Below are positions 1 to 10,801 of a DNA stretch of 64,000 nucleotides, piece after piece. Under the pieces are notes generated by a model that saw only the letters and a program-made list of their open reading frames with translations, made no database searches and was not told the DNA's origin. How positions within the stretch are numbered: the first letter of the stretch is position 1; each line of letters begins with the position of its first letter. This stretch comes from Letharia columbiana. Taxonomy: Eukaryota > Ascomycota > Lecanoromycetes > Lecanorales > Parmeliaceae. The translations under genes and the position numbers were made by a program. Location of the stretch: assembly GCF_014066305.1 (NCBI RefSeq), contig NW_023501069.1, positions 91,001 to 155,000 of the forward strand. The letters are read 5' to 3'.

Positions 1-3000
1 CGAAGAACATCGCGGTTCAGAGGAGCAATCTCAGCTTCAACGGTCAACGTTGGGAAGTTGTCCAGGAGCTTCGAGATTGTATTTCCCATTCGGTTGTTAT
101 GAACCACGTGGCCGATCTCTGCAGACTCCATGTCGCGTAATGACTCAATGGAAGAGACATTCGACTTCTCGTCAAGATTTCTCAATATAGGCTGAGGAAG
201 GTCGAATTGGTGAAACGGATGCTGAAAGGGCCATATTTGCTTCTCAATCGACTTGCATAGAGAGAGTATGACGAGACACTGATGACCCCATCTTCTGTTA
301 AGAGCTATCATGAACAGTGCCCTGCATATTCTTGCAGCGTTCTGTGCTACGTATGCGCAATCAGAGACAAGAGCGAAGTCATCGATACGAGCCCGAGAGA
401 TGTAGGATTGGAGCAGAATGTTTGTCTTTGCTGATGCGATGTCGTTGCCCCCCACCACCTCGTAATGAGTTGATTCCTCTCTGAGCCTTGTAAGTTCCTT
501 TGACTCGTTGTCGCGGGATTGAATATTGTCGAACTCGCCGCTCATGCTGATCATTTTGAGAACATCTGTTTCAGTGGCTCTCGCTCCCATCATGGTATTG
601 AAGATCTCAATGCTTGTTTGCAAGACATAATACTGGCTTGCAATCCTACCAACGTCCTTGGCCCGAAGCTCCTCGGTCGTTTCGTTGAAGATAATCATCT
701 GGCTCTGCTGCAGCACACGCGCTGCATCAACCGCCAACTTTCGCCTTCTTTGGACAAGATGGGGATCATCACGAATCTCGGCCCAGTCGATGCCGTATGT
801 CAGTGGATTGCGCTGCATTCGCACGAAGAGGTAGGAGTAACCGAGCCATTGAACAGCTTCGGGGATAGAAGTCACAGTCCCCAAAGCAATTTCTGCGTTC
901 AGATTGTCCACCAGTTTTCGAGAGAGCTTTGACTCGATTGGCTGCTGTTGAGTCACCGCAGAAAGATAGTGGTCTAGCTTGTCATGAGTGGTACAGATGA
1001 AGCCAATGCCAGTAGCTTGGAATTGCGGTCGACCAGCACGCCCAAATATTTGCAACACATCCAAGATGCCAAGATCGACGAATCTGCCCTCTTGGGAGCT
1101 ATACATTTGGGTCCCTTTGATGATGACCGCAGCAGCTGGTAGATTGACACCCCATGCGAGTGTCGCTGTACAGCAGAGCACGTTGATGTGCCCTTGCGCG
1201 AAAAGCTGTTCGACTCGATTTCGATCAGATCTTGGCATCCCAGCATGGTGAGTACCGAAGCCCTTGGGGACGATTTCTCTGAGCTCCCTTCCCTTGGTGT
1301 TCTTCAGATCTTTCATTGCTGTTGCAAATCCCTCCACCGCTTGACAATCAAATAGGTCTAGACATTGCTGATCTTGAGCCATCTGCATGAATGTCCTCGC
1401 GGAGTTGACGGTGTCTTTCCTAGAATGTACGAAGACCATGATCTGATGTCCACACTCCAGCATGTCTTTGACTTTATCGAAAGCTGTCTGGTCAATGTTG
1501 TCACGGGATGATTTGGTTCCTGTTTTTCCTTTTACACCAATGAAATGTTGCTCGAGAGGCACTGGCCGGAACGAGGCATCAAAGTAGAATAGTCCTGCCA
1601 TGCGATTTACCTTGAGGAAATCTGCAACATCAACGTAATTTGGCAACGTTGCAGAAAGGCCAACAACCCTAATGAGAGATTGAGTGCTTTCGACCTGCCT
1701 CTCTGTTCGAGCAACGAGAGACTCAATTACGGCGCCCCGTTCGTCATGAAGCATGTGCACTTCATCTATGATGAGCAGTCGGACTTTCTGTACAAGCTCG
1801 GTATCGCCAGTACTCTTGCGGGTGATAACGTCCCATTTCTCGGGCGTAGTCACGATGATCTGAGTCTGGACGATTTCTTTCTTTGTCAAATGCATGTCTC
1901 CAGTAAACTCACGCACCTGAATGCCCAGCCACGCAAGACGTCTCCCAAGCTTTTCGGTGATCTCAGCCGCCAATGCTTTCATTGGGGCCACGTAAATGAC
2001 TTTGAAATCTTCAGAATTGACTAGAAATTCCGAGGCATCGGGCGCATCCACGGGACTGGGGGTGAGGTTGTGGCCGATTGCATTCAGAATCGCAAGCATA
2101 GCAGCATCTGTTTTGCCAGCACCGGTGGGAGCACATATTAACATGTTCTCATTTGTCTTATACGCGACTGGATACACCAGGCTTTGCATGCGATTTAAGG
2201 CTTTGTAGCCCTTGAAAGTTCTTCTGCACAACCCGTCCATCTCGGAAATCTCAACGAGCTTTCTACCGACACCCAACGTACCCACCTTAGCTGCGGGAAT
2301 CAAGTATTCTTCATACTTTTCATGTTCTGTTCTCTTGCTACCGACAGGTAACCCATACTTGCGGCCTCCTGCAGCCAAAGTGTTCGCCGCGCTGTGGACT
2401 TTGTACACGTGCGGATACCGAGGGCCGTTATGATTCTGCGCTGGGTCAAGGCTTGCTGCTTTGTGTTCATGATCCTGATGTTGTAGGGCTTGCTCCCTTT
2501 GCCTTTTGCTTTGGAGATGACCAAGTACACCGTTTGCCGAGCTCGGATCATGAAACTCGCTTGACAGTATTTGACTGCGATGAGCTATTAGCTGTATGAC
2601 AAAGTCGAGGTCATCAAAGCCCAATATGTCAGCAAGAGACATCTGAAGGTCGTCATCTGTAGGATTAGTCAGTCTCTGGCAACAACAGAGACCTACTACT
2701 ATGCAGACCTCTCATATCTGACGCCAACATAGCGGACAACTGTTGCTGTAGCTCTTCTGCGTCCATGCCTGATTTGCTGCTCGCAAAAGCGAGGCATTTG
2801 CTCCTGAGCCACTCCTGACCGTATGAATAGGCTGACTTGGGTTTGCCGCTCGGGGACTCTGTAACACCACCTGACATGTCGCTGCTGTACTCTCGATCCT
2901 GTTCATCATCACTGAACACGTTCCACAAGTCATCCGAGCCACTGCTGCCTGTGAGATCCTCATCGTCAAGCATGATGTCGTGTCCATATCCTCTGCTTTC

Positions 3001-3099
3001 ACCATTCGGCTGCTCTATTCTCAATTCATTTAACGTTTGTCGCAGCGCTGCATACTGGGCTACCCATTCCGACTCAGCATTTTCGAGTGAGGATGACAT
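1..3099 (-). CDS. SLH1: Slh1/ASCC3-like Ski2-family RNA helicase (N-terminal part, cut by window start)
   Basis: Exons 3099-2709 and 2656 to beyond base 1; the 52-nt intron 2657-2708 has GT-AG ends and a CTAAT-like branch site. About 1,015 residues are in the window; the C-terminal half lies outside. Seen: an acidic N-terminal stretch (DIMLDDEDLTGSSGSDD), Walker A APTGAGKTDAAM near residue 306, DEVH near 428, and motif VI QIFGRAGRP near 666, followed by winged-helix and Sec63-type sequence. This order fits the first cassette of the double-cassette Ski2-like helicases. The N-terminus matches the fungal Slh1 (human ASCC3) branch better than Brr2. Known for the family: Slh1 is the helicase of the RQT complex, which splits collided ribosomes. 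The start is the first ATG with an acidic Slh1-like leader. Shares a 363-bp divergent promoter with YKT6. Confidence 0.88.
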
Positions 3100-3462
3100 G
3101 ATGAGGTCTTGGTGAGGTTTGGAGGTGAAGGTTGAGATTCAGCACGAGTATCTGCCCGGGCAAGTACTGCCCACCTACACGCACTCAAAGCTGGTGGTAT
3201 TGCTGCCGATGACTAAAGTTATAGATGTCAAACCATGTTGGTGTAAATGATGATGCTAACAGTATTATATACCCTGGCGAGTGGCTGATAGTCGCGGCAC
3301 TTCCCGAAAAGCTTGTTTTCTCGACAGTAACGAAAATGGTCGAAGTTGTGGCTCAGAACCCCTACTGCTACCGTATGCACATACCACCGTCAGCCTCCAC
3401 CTAGTTTCTCCTGTAACCTACAGACCACAAAATCTTTGGCTTCGTACTAACTCTCATACAAA
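3100..3462. promoter_or_regulatory. divergent intergenic region between SLH1 and YKT6
   Basis: 363 bp separating two divergently transcribed genes, so it should hold both promoters and 5' leaders. I see no clear TATA box or repeated operator. A TATA-like ATTATATACC lies at about 3264-3273. Confidence 0.5.
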
Positions 3463-4313
3463 ATGAAAATCTTCTACATTGGCGTGAGTAGCGCCTGCTA
3501 CCTGGGCCGTAGAACAGCACTGATGCTGATGCCTGCATACCAGATTCTCAAGAATGAGAACAAACCAGCACACGAGCTATGCGTTGAGAAAGATCTCAGT
3601 AGCTACTCAAGGTTCACAAGGGACAAGTATGATACCCAATTATACTCTGGGATATCATTCCGCGCTGATCGCTCGTTTGCGTCTCAGCTATGGCCAATTC
3701 ATGTCTCTGTTCAGCAAGACTGTCGCAGAACGAACAAAGCCTGGTCAGAGGCAAGATGTTGAAGAGAAATGTACTCTCCCCACCACCGCTCCCGTAATCA
3801 TCTCCCCGCCAATCTGAATTTCAGCTGACATGCCATTCCATCCTACACATTCCATGCCTATGGTCGCACAGAAGGCGTCGCCGGAATCATAATCAGCGAT
3901 CCCGACTATCCTGCCCTTGTCGCACATCAATTGCTTTCCAAAGTTGTCGACGAGTTCCTCGCCCGCTATCCTCGCTCCACCTTCGCCAATTCCAACCCCA
4001 ACCTACCCTTTCCACAGCTCAAAGAATACCTCGAGAAATACCAGGATCCGCAACAAGCGGACAGCATAATGAAGATCCAGAAAGAACTGGACGAGACGAA
4101 GATCGTGCTGCATAAGACGATTGAGAGCGTGTTGGAGAGAGGCGAAAAGATTGATAGCTTGGTTGAGAAGAGTGACGGACTCAGTGCTCAGTCAAAGATG
4201 TTTTATAGTGAGCATTTCATCTATTTGACTAGGTGCGATGATGCAACACTGTACTGACATCGCTTCTTGTAGAACAGGCAAAACAGCAAAATTCTTGTTG
4301 TGTAATCATGTAA
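3463..4313 (+). CDS. YKT6: YKT6, prenylated/palmitoylated R-SNARE (intron 3 acceptor abnormal)
   Basis: Exons 3463-3483, 3544-3626, 3688-3770, about 3845-4207 and 4273-4313; about 196 aa against about 200 in yeast. N-terminal longin domain starting MKIFYIG and ILKNENKPAHELC; TFHAYGRTEG block; then a SNARE motif (KYQDPQQADSIMKIQKELDE, central Arg in VLERGEKID); C-terminus NSCCVIM with a CAAX box preceded by a second Cys. In the family these two Cys are palmitoylated and farnesylated, anchoring this R-SNARE for ER-Golgi, vacuolar and autophagosomal fusion. Introns 1, 2 and 4 are normal GT-AG. Intron 3 starts at 3771 (GTACTC), but no AG joins in frame to TFHAYGRTEG. The only nearby AG (3824) is followed by an in-frame TGA, and the frame-consistent join at 3844/3845 ends in CT. 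Sequence error, rare splicing or a lesion are all possible. Confidence 0.85.
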
Positions 4314-5071
4314 TACTCTATACAGCTCACAGCATTGTGGACAAGGCATCCCTCCAGTCAGTATGCTATCGGAGTATTGCTGCATTTTCGTTGGGTAGTG
4401 AAAAGAGATGCCGTCTAAATGCAGCCCGCCCCGTTCATGGCTCTGCATGATGACGAGGCGCCTTTCTTCATGTGTAATATTGTAGCATAAATACATTGTG
4501 TATTGGGCGCTTGGTCTCATCATTTCCTGCAATACGACATCCATTTCATCTTAAACGAAGTATGAAACCCTTGTCCCACGTCAGCTTCAGCGTGTCATTG
4601 GTATTATTCACCTCTATATACTACAAATCCCTTCAATCCGCCAAAACGAATACAACTTCTCAGCATGTAGGTTCCCAATGCCACACCACACCCCGGGCCC
4701 CGTCAAAGCGCAATGCGACCCACCATGTCACTCTTTGACACTCATGCCCCTTCAGCGCACATCGGAAGTCCGGGCCTGATTGATCTTCTAAAGTTGTTTG
4801 AATAGCTCTTTCTGTGACCTAGAGACTTTGGGAGCGGGTCGTGAACACATCTGGCTTCGCGAACCTTATGTGGCGTCTTTTTGCGGCTCATTGACTCGGA
4901 CATGTCAAATGCTGTCCAGTGTAGTCTTGGCAAAAGCAAGTATCAGATTGTGGCATGATCGGTAGCGCCGAAAAGCGCAGAATCGTATGTTATTAGTGAT
5001 GTCTCGTCCTATTCGAGATATGAGACGCTTAACTGCGCGTGGCAACCAACACTGAGCCTGTCCTTCAAACA
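4314..5071. other. convergent intergenic region, no gene seen
   Basis: 758 bp between the stops of YKT6 (+) and the cysteine-rich gene (-). The short reading frames here have no start context, splice structure or recognisable protein sequence. Probably the two 3' UTRs and terminators. Confidence 0.5.
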
Positions 5072-6789
5072 CTATATCTTTCCTCCCTCGATGCTGATGA
5101 TATTGATATCAAAATCCTCGTCAATTGCCGCTTGCCTTCCCACAAGGCAATTCATTCGGTACAGCACCTCTCCAGTGGGAAAATGTTCCCTGTGCTCTAC
5201 CAGATGGTTCATGAAAGTCTGGATTCCACCGAACATTGGCGTGCCCCTACCCTCAGCGCAGCAGAAAATGCATCCAAAGGTGGCTTTTGTGGGGTCTGAG
5301 CAGGCCTCCTTGACCTGGATATGACTCTTGAACATAAACTCCCAGCGAAATTGTATTCCTTGCACAAGCTTGAAGACTCGCATATCAAATCCACTTTTTT
5401 TCTTGTCAATTGGTATCAAGCGGCCTTCAAACTTGCATTGTTTGCATTGGTAGTATTTGGCTGCGTTATACATGCCTCCAGGTCGCACTCTCTCTTCCAA
5501 GGCTCTTTTTCTGTCGCCGATTTGCTGTCTCCAAGCGCCTTTGCAAAAGCCGGCGTACTTGTTCATTTCGCTTGGCAGCGGATCTTTCGGGTTGATTGAA
5601 CAGATCGACTTATTAGATGAGAGTGTTTCAACAGTGGCCGCGGAAGCACGACGCTGGGAATCGAAAGATTTGATGGAGCCAGAAAATCTGTGCGATGGAG
5701 CATGACGCACTGTGTCGAAGGATAGGATAGAGTCGGTAGGCTTTTGTGAAAGAGCTGGGCTTGTAGCCTGATAGTCTTGCCATGAATTGAAGGCTGGGTG
5801 GTCAGGCTCGTATATTGAGCTTACTGCTGTGCTTATGGAATTGGTTCTAGACCTGATCGAAGCGTTGCTAGACAGTCCATTATTTGCATCTTCTATTGCC
5901 ACAGCCAGGTATTCGTCAACGAGAGGGTTTTCTGGAGGACTGACTACAGGCTCGACTTTCGTCCTCTTGCCGATGCCGAACAATCCTGTTGTGGTGACCG
6001 TAGTAGCCATTGGCTTGTATTGAGCAGCATCCCTTCTGTCGGTGCTCGTCCGTTCTCTGGACCCTCGCGCTGAATCTGAGCGTGGGGAGTATTGAGAGGT
6101 ATTGGGTGTGCTTGGAGGCGTGATCGGTCTAATGGAAGGTGATAAGGACATCTTTCGAACATGGAGAATATTGCCGTTAGCGCTAGAGGTGTTCGGAGAG
6201 GAAGAGACGGTGATGGAACTGGTGTTCTGCCGCGACGGCTGGGCCGCGTTTTGTGGAGGAGAAGAGAGCCGACCAATTTTACTGAGGGGATTCAAAGGTA
6301 AGGTCTCAATTGGACCCAAGGAGATGGTACGCTGTTGAAGCTGCATAAGGACTAGAATGGCTCGATCTTGGCTCGAGTCGCATATGTCCTGGAGGGCGAT
6401 GAAGTCGACGAATGTGTCTTGCTCCAATTGCGCTTTTAGATTTGCAAAGACCTGTCCCTGGTGGTGAGTGATGATGTCTTGCAGGGCATCCCGGGCTAAC
6501 TCTGCATGACATTCAGCGATTGTCCTTAATGTTTGTGATATATGAACGTACGATCGCCTTGTGCGAAGGCGTCACCACAACGTTTATAGGTGCGTTCATA
6601 CTGATTCCTCACGGTGCTTTCCCCACGGTTCAGCGATGATTCCAGCTCTTGGGCTGTTACGTCGATCGATGCATCTTGAAATGTATTGCGAGATCTTCTT
6701 TTAGCTATGATTTGTTGAACGAGCTCGGCGCCATTATGGTAGACGGAAGAGAGAGAAGCAACACATGCAGAGACAGAGTCTTGCGACAT
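5072..6789 (-). CDS. fungal protein of unknown function with C-terminal Cys/His-rich putative zinc domain
   Basis: Exons 6789-6552 and 6501-5072; 555 aa; intron 6502-6551 is 50 nt, GT-AG. The start chosen is the ATG opening MSQDSVSACVASL; in-frame sequence upstream has no ATG-led extension. Residues 1-130 look helical and could form a coiled coil (SSVYHNGAELVQQIIAKRRS). Residues 130-400 are Ser/Pro/Thr-rich and probably disordered. The last 130 residues are well conserved in character: CKQCKFEG near 432, a basic/aromatic stretch (FRWEFMFKSHIQVK), CIFCCAEG near 490 and HLVEHREH near 512. The CxxC, CxxC and HxxxH spacing suggests metal binding. I recognise the pattern as a conserved filamentous-fungal protein but cannot name a function. 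Its stop faces the YKT6 stop. Confidence 0.8.
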
Positions 6790-7340
6790 AGCAAGGAGAT
6801 TATTGGTCGGCGCAAATGCAGATCGTCCCGCGCGCGATTGAGGAAGGGATTGGCGAAATAAAACCAGGCACGCGACCGTAAATGAGCAGACAGCTCTCAA
6901 CGCAGGGACAGGATCACAAGAGGAGGATCGATCTTCATTGTTCACAGAGGAGGGGCAGGTCCCGCTGATGAAAGTCGAAAGATCGAGCTAAGGGTCTGGA
7001 CTGAATCCCCAAGTGAAAGGACTCTCGGTCCAACTACCGAAGTAATTGTATATGGAGAGGATATCCATCTCTCTATACTTGCGAAACGGCAATTCTATAT
7101 CCTGACGCCTACATCTCTATTACGCTTTGCAAAAGGCAAGTGGCCAGTGTTTCAGATGAGGAAGTGTCACCAATTATCAATGACTTGGGACTGTGCTATA
7201 GCTAAAACCTTCGTCTCTGTGAAGCTAACTAATCTGCCCACTCTGCCGCCTGGAGAACTGAGGCTGATCGTAGCAGAATACTTCGTTGCGGGGTCCTTAT
7301 AACTGACTCTAATCACTCAACGCAAGCCTATAAGATACTC

Positions 7341-7670
7341 GTATATACCCGGTAGTGCCCGCTACCTGGTAATGCACGGTCTTAAATCCGACAAATCCGG
7401 GTGTGAGTTTTGGGGGGATACCATCCCGAAAACTCACCCCCACCCCGGGCTTACCCACGCCCCGTTACGCGGCGTAGGGCTCACAGAAGTCAAGTAGATT
7501 TTATACAACTGCGATTTACAAGATTCTTGAAGCTCTAGAAACCTTGTTTTACATTCTATCATTTGATTTTTCAAGTTTTTTATATTACTGTTGTGAAAGG
7601 ATGAATTAATATTACTGAAGTGGATTTTAGATCGTGCATTACCAGGTACCGGGCACTTCCGGGTATATAC
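7341..7670. mobile_element. MITE-like element with about 47-bp terminal inverted repeats
   Basis: The left end 7341-7387 (starting GTATATACCCGG, containing CTACCTGGTAATGCACG) and the right end 7624-7670 are near-perfect reverse complements with a few mismatches. The roughly 235-bp interior has no long reading frame and contains its own small hairpin: GTGAGTTTT near 7401 pairs with AAAACTCAC near 7429. A non-autonomous DNA transposon fits best. I could not define a clear target-site duplication. Confidence 0.7.
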
Positions 7671-7976
7671 TCGTACGAGTACATTTGACAATTCATCCGC
7701 AGAAGTGTGTGGCCATTGCCGCCAAATTGGAATTTCTTGGTCGTTGGTAATGGACTGCTAGAGCAAATCTCCACAAGTGCAATGGCTGTTTGACCTTTCA
7801 CAGCTTGGCCGGGCTCGCGTGGATAAGTGCTAGGTCTCTTCGCTCTCAGTTCAGCTTTTTACAAAGACTTTGATATAGCATTGGTAACGACCACGTCACA
7901 TCAGACGCTAATATGTGCTGGGGCGCGGGCTTCCCAGTAGTGAAAAGCTTGCCGAGTACTGGTTTGTGACTATTTG

Positions 7977-8203
7977 ATTCTCAGGGAGATCCCCTAAAAC
8001 CCCTCGGACCCTTCGGGGGCTCTTTAAGGGCTCTCCGAGAGCTTCTGTCGAGGGGCTGTCAAAGCAAGCTCGAAATTTGATTATTTTAGTGATATTTGAT
8101 TGATTTCAAGCTTGCTTTGACAGCCCCTCGACAGAAGCTCTCGGAGAGCGCTTAAAGAGCTCCGAAGGGTTTAAGGGATTTTAAGGGATCTAACCCTGAG
8201 AAT
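7977..8203. mobile_element. 227-bp fold-back (hairpin) element
   Basis: It runs from ATTCTCAGGG to CCCTGAGAAT. Left arm 7977 to about 8075 and right arm about 8105-8203 are reverse complements over about 95 bp, perfect over long runs such as GAGAGCTTCTGTCGAGGGGC, leaving a loop of about 30 AT-rich bases. An almost fully palindromic, non-coding unit like this is typical of fold-back MITEs. The GC-rich arms also repeat the word GGGCTCT. Confidence 0.75.
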
Positions 8204-8232
8204 AGAGAGAGACGTTGTAATTTATTTGACAT

Positions 8233-8326
8233 ACTCAGGGGGCCCCTGAAACCCCCTAACCCTCCGGGGGCTCTCCGAGGGCTCTCCGAGGGCTCCTGCC
8301 GGAGGGGCTCTTCTCGCGAGCTCGAT
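8233..8326. repeat. diverged half copy of the fold-back element's left arm
   Basis: Starting CTCAGGGGGCCCC and running through GGGGGCTCTCCGAGGGCTC to GCGAGCTCGATAAATC, this stretch matches the left arm of the element at 7977-8075 in the same orientation. It has no matching right arm. It lies 30 bp downstream of the complete hairpin. Confidence 0.6.
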
Positions 8327-8733
8327 AAATCTTAGTTTTTAGTATATCTTTACGAATACTTTATCAAATTTCGTCTTCTCTACATTATTTGAAAGCGTAT
8401 AGTTAACTCTATAACTCTATAAATTTACTTTATTATCATTTATTACGTAACGTGAAAGGAATTAAATAGAATAAATTAATAAAATTGATGTTCGAGGTTC
8501 AGCCTTATGGTGCTTCCTCTTTTGGACGTACCCGTGTTTAGATCGAAAATGAAAGAAATAAGGTGTGTTTTAGACTAGAAATCGTGAAATCCGATAATTT
8601 GATTGGTCACTAGCATCTTAGCGTAGCACCCATTCTCGTTTTCAAGTCTTGAGTATTGAGAAAGCAAGCTTTCCAATCAAGAGAATCTACCCATCCAAGT
8701 TGGTAGAAACGTGCCTACAGGCAATGACTATGT

Positions 8734-9913
8734 TCAACAGCACTTTCCTTTCCTGTTTATGGCAAGACTTTGAGCGCCGTCATTTGCCTCTTCGCCAGTT
8801 GCGATGCCCAGCCAACTTTGGCGCTTGTTGCTCAGTTTGAAGCTACCTTGGACATCCGAAAGGCCTTCAAAATAGCCACCTTGACCCCTTTTCTGACCCG
8901 GCGTGTTGTTGCGTTCGTCTCGCAACTGTTCCTGCTCCTTCTTGTTCTTCTGTTCCACAAGCTTTCTCGTGATAACACGGAACACCTCTTCAATACCTTC
9001 ACCATTTGATGCACTGATCTCATGGCAACAGTCCCAGCCTTTCACGTTGTCGGAGTCAGTATTTCTTCTTTGAGATGGAGAGGGAGTCACAAGACAGGGT
9101 CGTGAGTACTCTCGGAGCATGTCCCGGAAATCAAACCGGGGTACGAATTAGAGGGATGTTGCTCCGAAGTGACGTACCAATTTCTTGGCCCCAGAAACCG
9201 CTGCTGCGAGCGCTTCCAGGGAAGGTAGGGGTTGAGACCTTTTGCGGATAGAGGTTCTCTGCAACATATGCTATACATCTTTCGAATGGAATCTGTCTTA
9301 GACTGGGCTCTTGCGCGACCACATCGCTTTTCGTTCCTACGACGTGTATGACGATATCATTCCCAAGATTCTCCCTCATCTCCGTCAACCAGCGTCCCAT
9401 CTCTTCGAAGCTGCTTTCATCTATGATACTGTAGACAAGGAGTACTGCACTTGCTCCTCTGTAGTACAGTTTTGTGATGGATCTGAATCTCTCTTGACCT
9501 GCTGTGTCCCATAGCTCTACGCAGATTCAGGAGTCAGCATTGTTTATTCGAGATCGGAAATGGAGTTGCAAGACAGGTCCCGGGAGTAGAAAGGCCTTCT
9601 TGCTCCCGAAACATGTCCTGCGACTCAACTTCAATACCAAATAGGAAGGATCAGCTCCGAAATGTACGTACGGAGGCGTACCGTAGTTCCGGTGTCAACA
9701 TCAACCACCCTCTTAGTGAGGAAAGACGCCCCGATAGTTGATGTGACGCTGGATGGGCTAAAGGATCCTTTGATATATCGGTCTAATAAGCTTGACTTAC
9801 CGACACCTACGCGCGATCAGCTAGCTACCTGAGCAGAAAATGCCATGTTTGTTGTGTGGTAACGAACCTTGCGCACCTAGGACGCAAATTTTAGCCTCGA
9901 GGCTATTGGACAT
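8734..9913 (-). CDS. Rab/Ypt-like small GTPase with two introner-like introns
   Basis: Exons 9913-9868, 9806-9672, 9516-9178 and 9038-8734; 274 aa. G1 GAQGVGKS residues 13-20, switch I region TSTIGASF, G3 WDTAGQE from 63, FRSITKLYYRGASA, G4 as GTKSD (Thr in place of the usual Asn), G5 SASNGEG. The C-terminus ends Lys-Cys-Cys, a Rab-type geranylgeranylation signal. About 274 aa is longer than a usual Rab (200-220) because of an insertion after the AYVAENL region and an extended tail. The Rab subfamily is not assigned; it resembles divergent fungal endosomal Rabs. Intron 1 (9807-9867) is ordinary, while introns 2 (9517-9671) and 3 (9039-9177) belong to the introner-like family. The start is the only ATG in frame before LEAKICVLG. 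Divergent from the b5/FMN dehydrogenase. Confidence 0.88.
9039..9177 (-). mobile_element. introner-like element: intron 3 of the Rab-like gene
   Basis: 139-nt spliceosomal intron, phase 1. Read on the minus strand it begins GTACGTCACTTCGGAG and ends near CTGACTCCGAC...AAAG. TTCGGAG at the 5' end pairs with CTCCGA at the 3' end. The inner arms (TTTCCGGGACATG and a later CTTGTGACTCC) fit the same nested design as the other family members, but more degraded. Confidence 0.75.
9517..9671 (-). mobile_element. introner-like element: intron 2 of the Rab-like gene
   Basis: 155-nt intron, phase 1, the best-preserved family member. On the minus strand it starts GTACGTACATTTCGGAGC and ends GCTGACTCCTGAATCTGC then GTAG. 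The interior contains GAGTCGCAGGACATGTTTC and, further on, its near reverse complement GGGACCTGTCTTGCAACTCC, so an inner stem lies within an outer stem. Splicing at these ends restores the Rab frame exactly (VRLQ|LWDTAGQE). Confidence 0.88.
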
Positions 9914-10801
9914 TATTTATCATCCATGATGAATTTTGCGTTGGCTCTATGGCTGTTTTAGTCGACAAAAGAATCTATCTTGTCGACGTCTTCTGATGGC
10001 GGTGATTGGAAACTCGCGCCCACTCCTTCCGGATTTAACGATCTCCCGTCAGCCCTAGCCGCAATTCTCATCTGGCAGACTGGCACCAGGGGCACGCGGG
10101 GTCAAAAAAGCCTGCACACGCCAAGAAATCCCCTTATTTTACTCTTTGAAATAATTCTATTTATATTGTCTTTACAAAATATGTTTTGCGGCGAGACTTA
10201 TTATTTCTGATGTGATCTTTAACATATGAAGCGGAAGCCTTTTGTTATGACCACTCGTTGACAAGTTGTGGTAGATTTGCAGATTTTGGGGTGTGCAGGC
10301 TTTATTGGTGACTGGCTGCCTTTTCCCCTGCCCATCTTCTCCAAGCGAACATGATTCAGCTTTGTGAGAATTCAAAGGAGTATCTAATCACGCAACGAAA
10401 GTCTGACTTGTTCGCATCCACTATTGCAAGAGGTCAGATAGAGTAAGATTAGAGTCTCTCAATCCAATCCCTCACTTCCTTCACCAACCCCACCTTGTTT
10501 ATCTCCGGCGCTTAGTCCCCGCAAAACGATCGACAATGCTCTACCCCAGGCCTGCTCAGCGCCGCCCATTGCCCGAAGCTTCATCGCCCATCCGGCAAAT
10601 AATTGGCAATGTTCGTTTCGGAGTTGCAAGCATCCCAGCAAGCGCTGCATCATTGTTAACTACTGTTCTCCCCCTTTCGTTTCTCAAAAGCGGTCTACCG
10701 CCAGGGTTTTACTTTACAAGCTCTTTTTGCCATCATTGTTTCTGTCTCTTGGTTTGTCTCTCTAGCATTAAGCATCTCTCGAAATCAAGACCTCGCTCAA
10801 T
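9914..10801. promoter_or_regulatory. divergent intergenic region with a MITE-like insert
   Basis: 888 bp between the divergent starts of the Rab-like gene and the b5/FMN dehydrogenase. The middle holds an inverted-repeat element (about 10,073-10,321). CT-rich sequence precedes the dehydrogenase start (10,655-10,770), as is common in fungal core promoters. Confidence 0.5.
10073..10321. mobile_element. MITE-like inverted-repeat element, about 250 bp
   Basis: The left end contains GGCAGACTGGCACCA and AAAAGCCTGCACACGCCAAG (10,075-10,125). The right end contains the reverse complements, GGGGTGTGCAGGCTTT and TTGGTGACTGGCTGCC (10,288-10,320). The interior is AT-rich and non-coding. The arms match imperfectly (roughly 80 percent by eye). 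Confidence 0.55.

Larger units (their letters stand above)
6790..8733. other. 1.9-kb gene-free region holding inverted-repeat elements
   Basis: Lies between the 5' end of the cysteine-rich gene and the 3' end of the Rab-like gene. No coding exon with splice or homology support. It contains a terminal-inverted-repeat element (7341-7670), a 227-bp fold-back element (7977-8203) and a half copy of it (8233-8326), listed separately. 8330-8480 is AT-rich. Confidence 0.6.
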
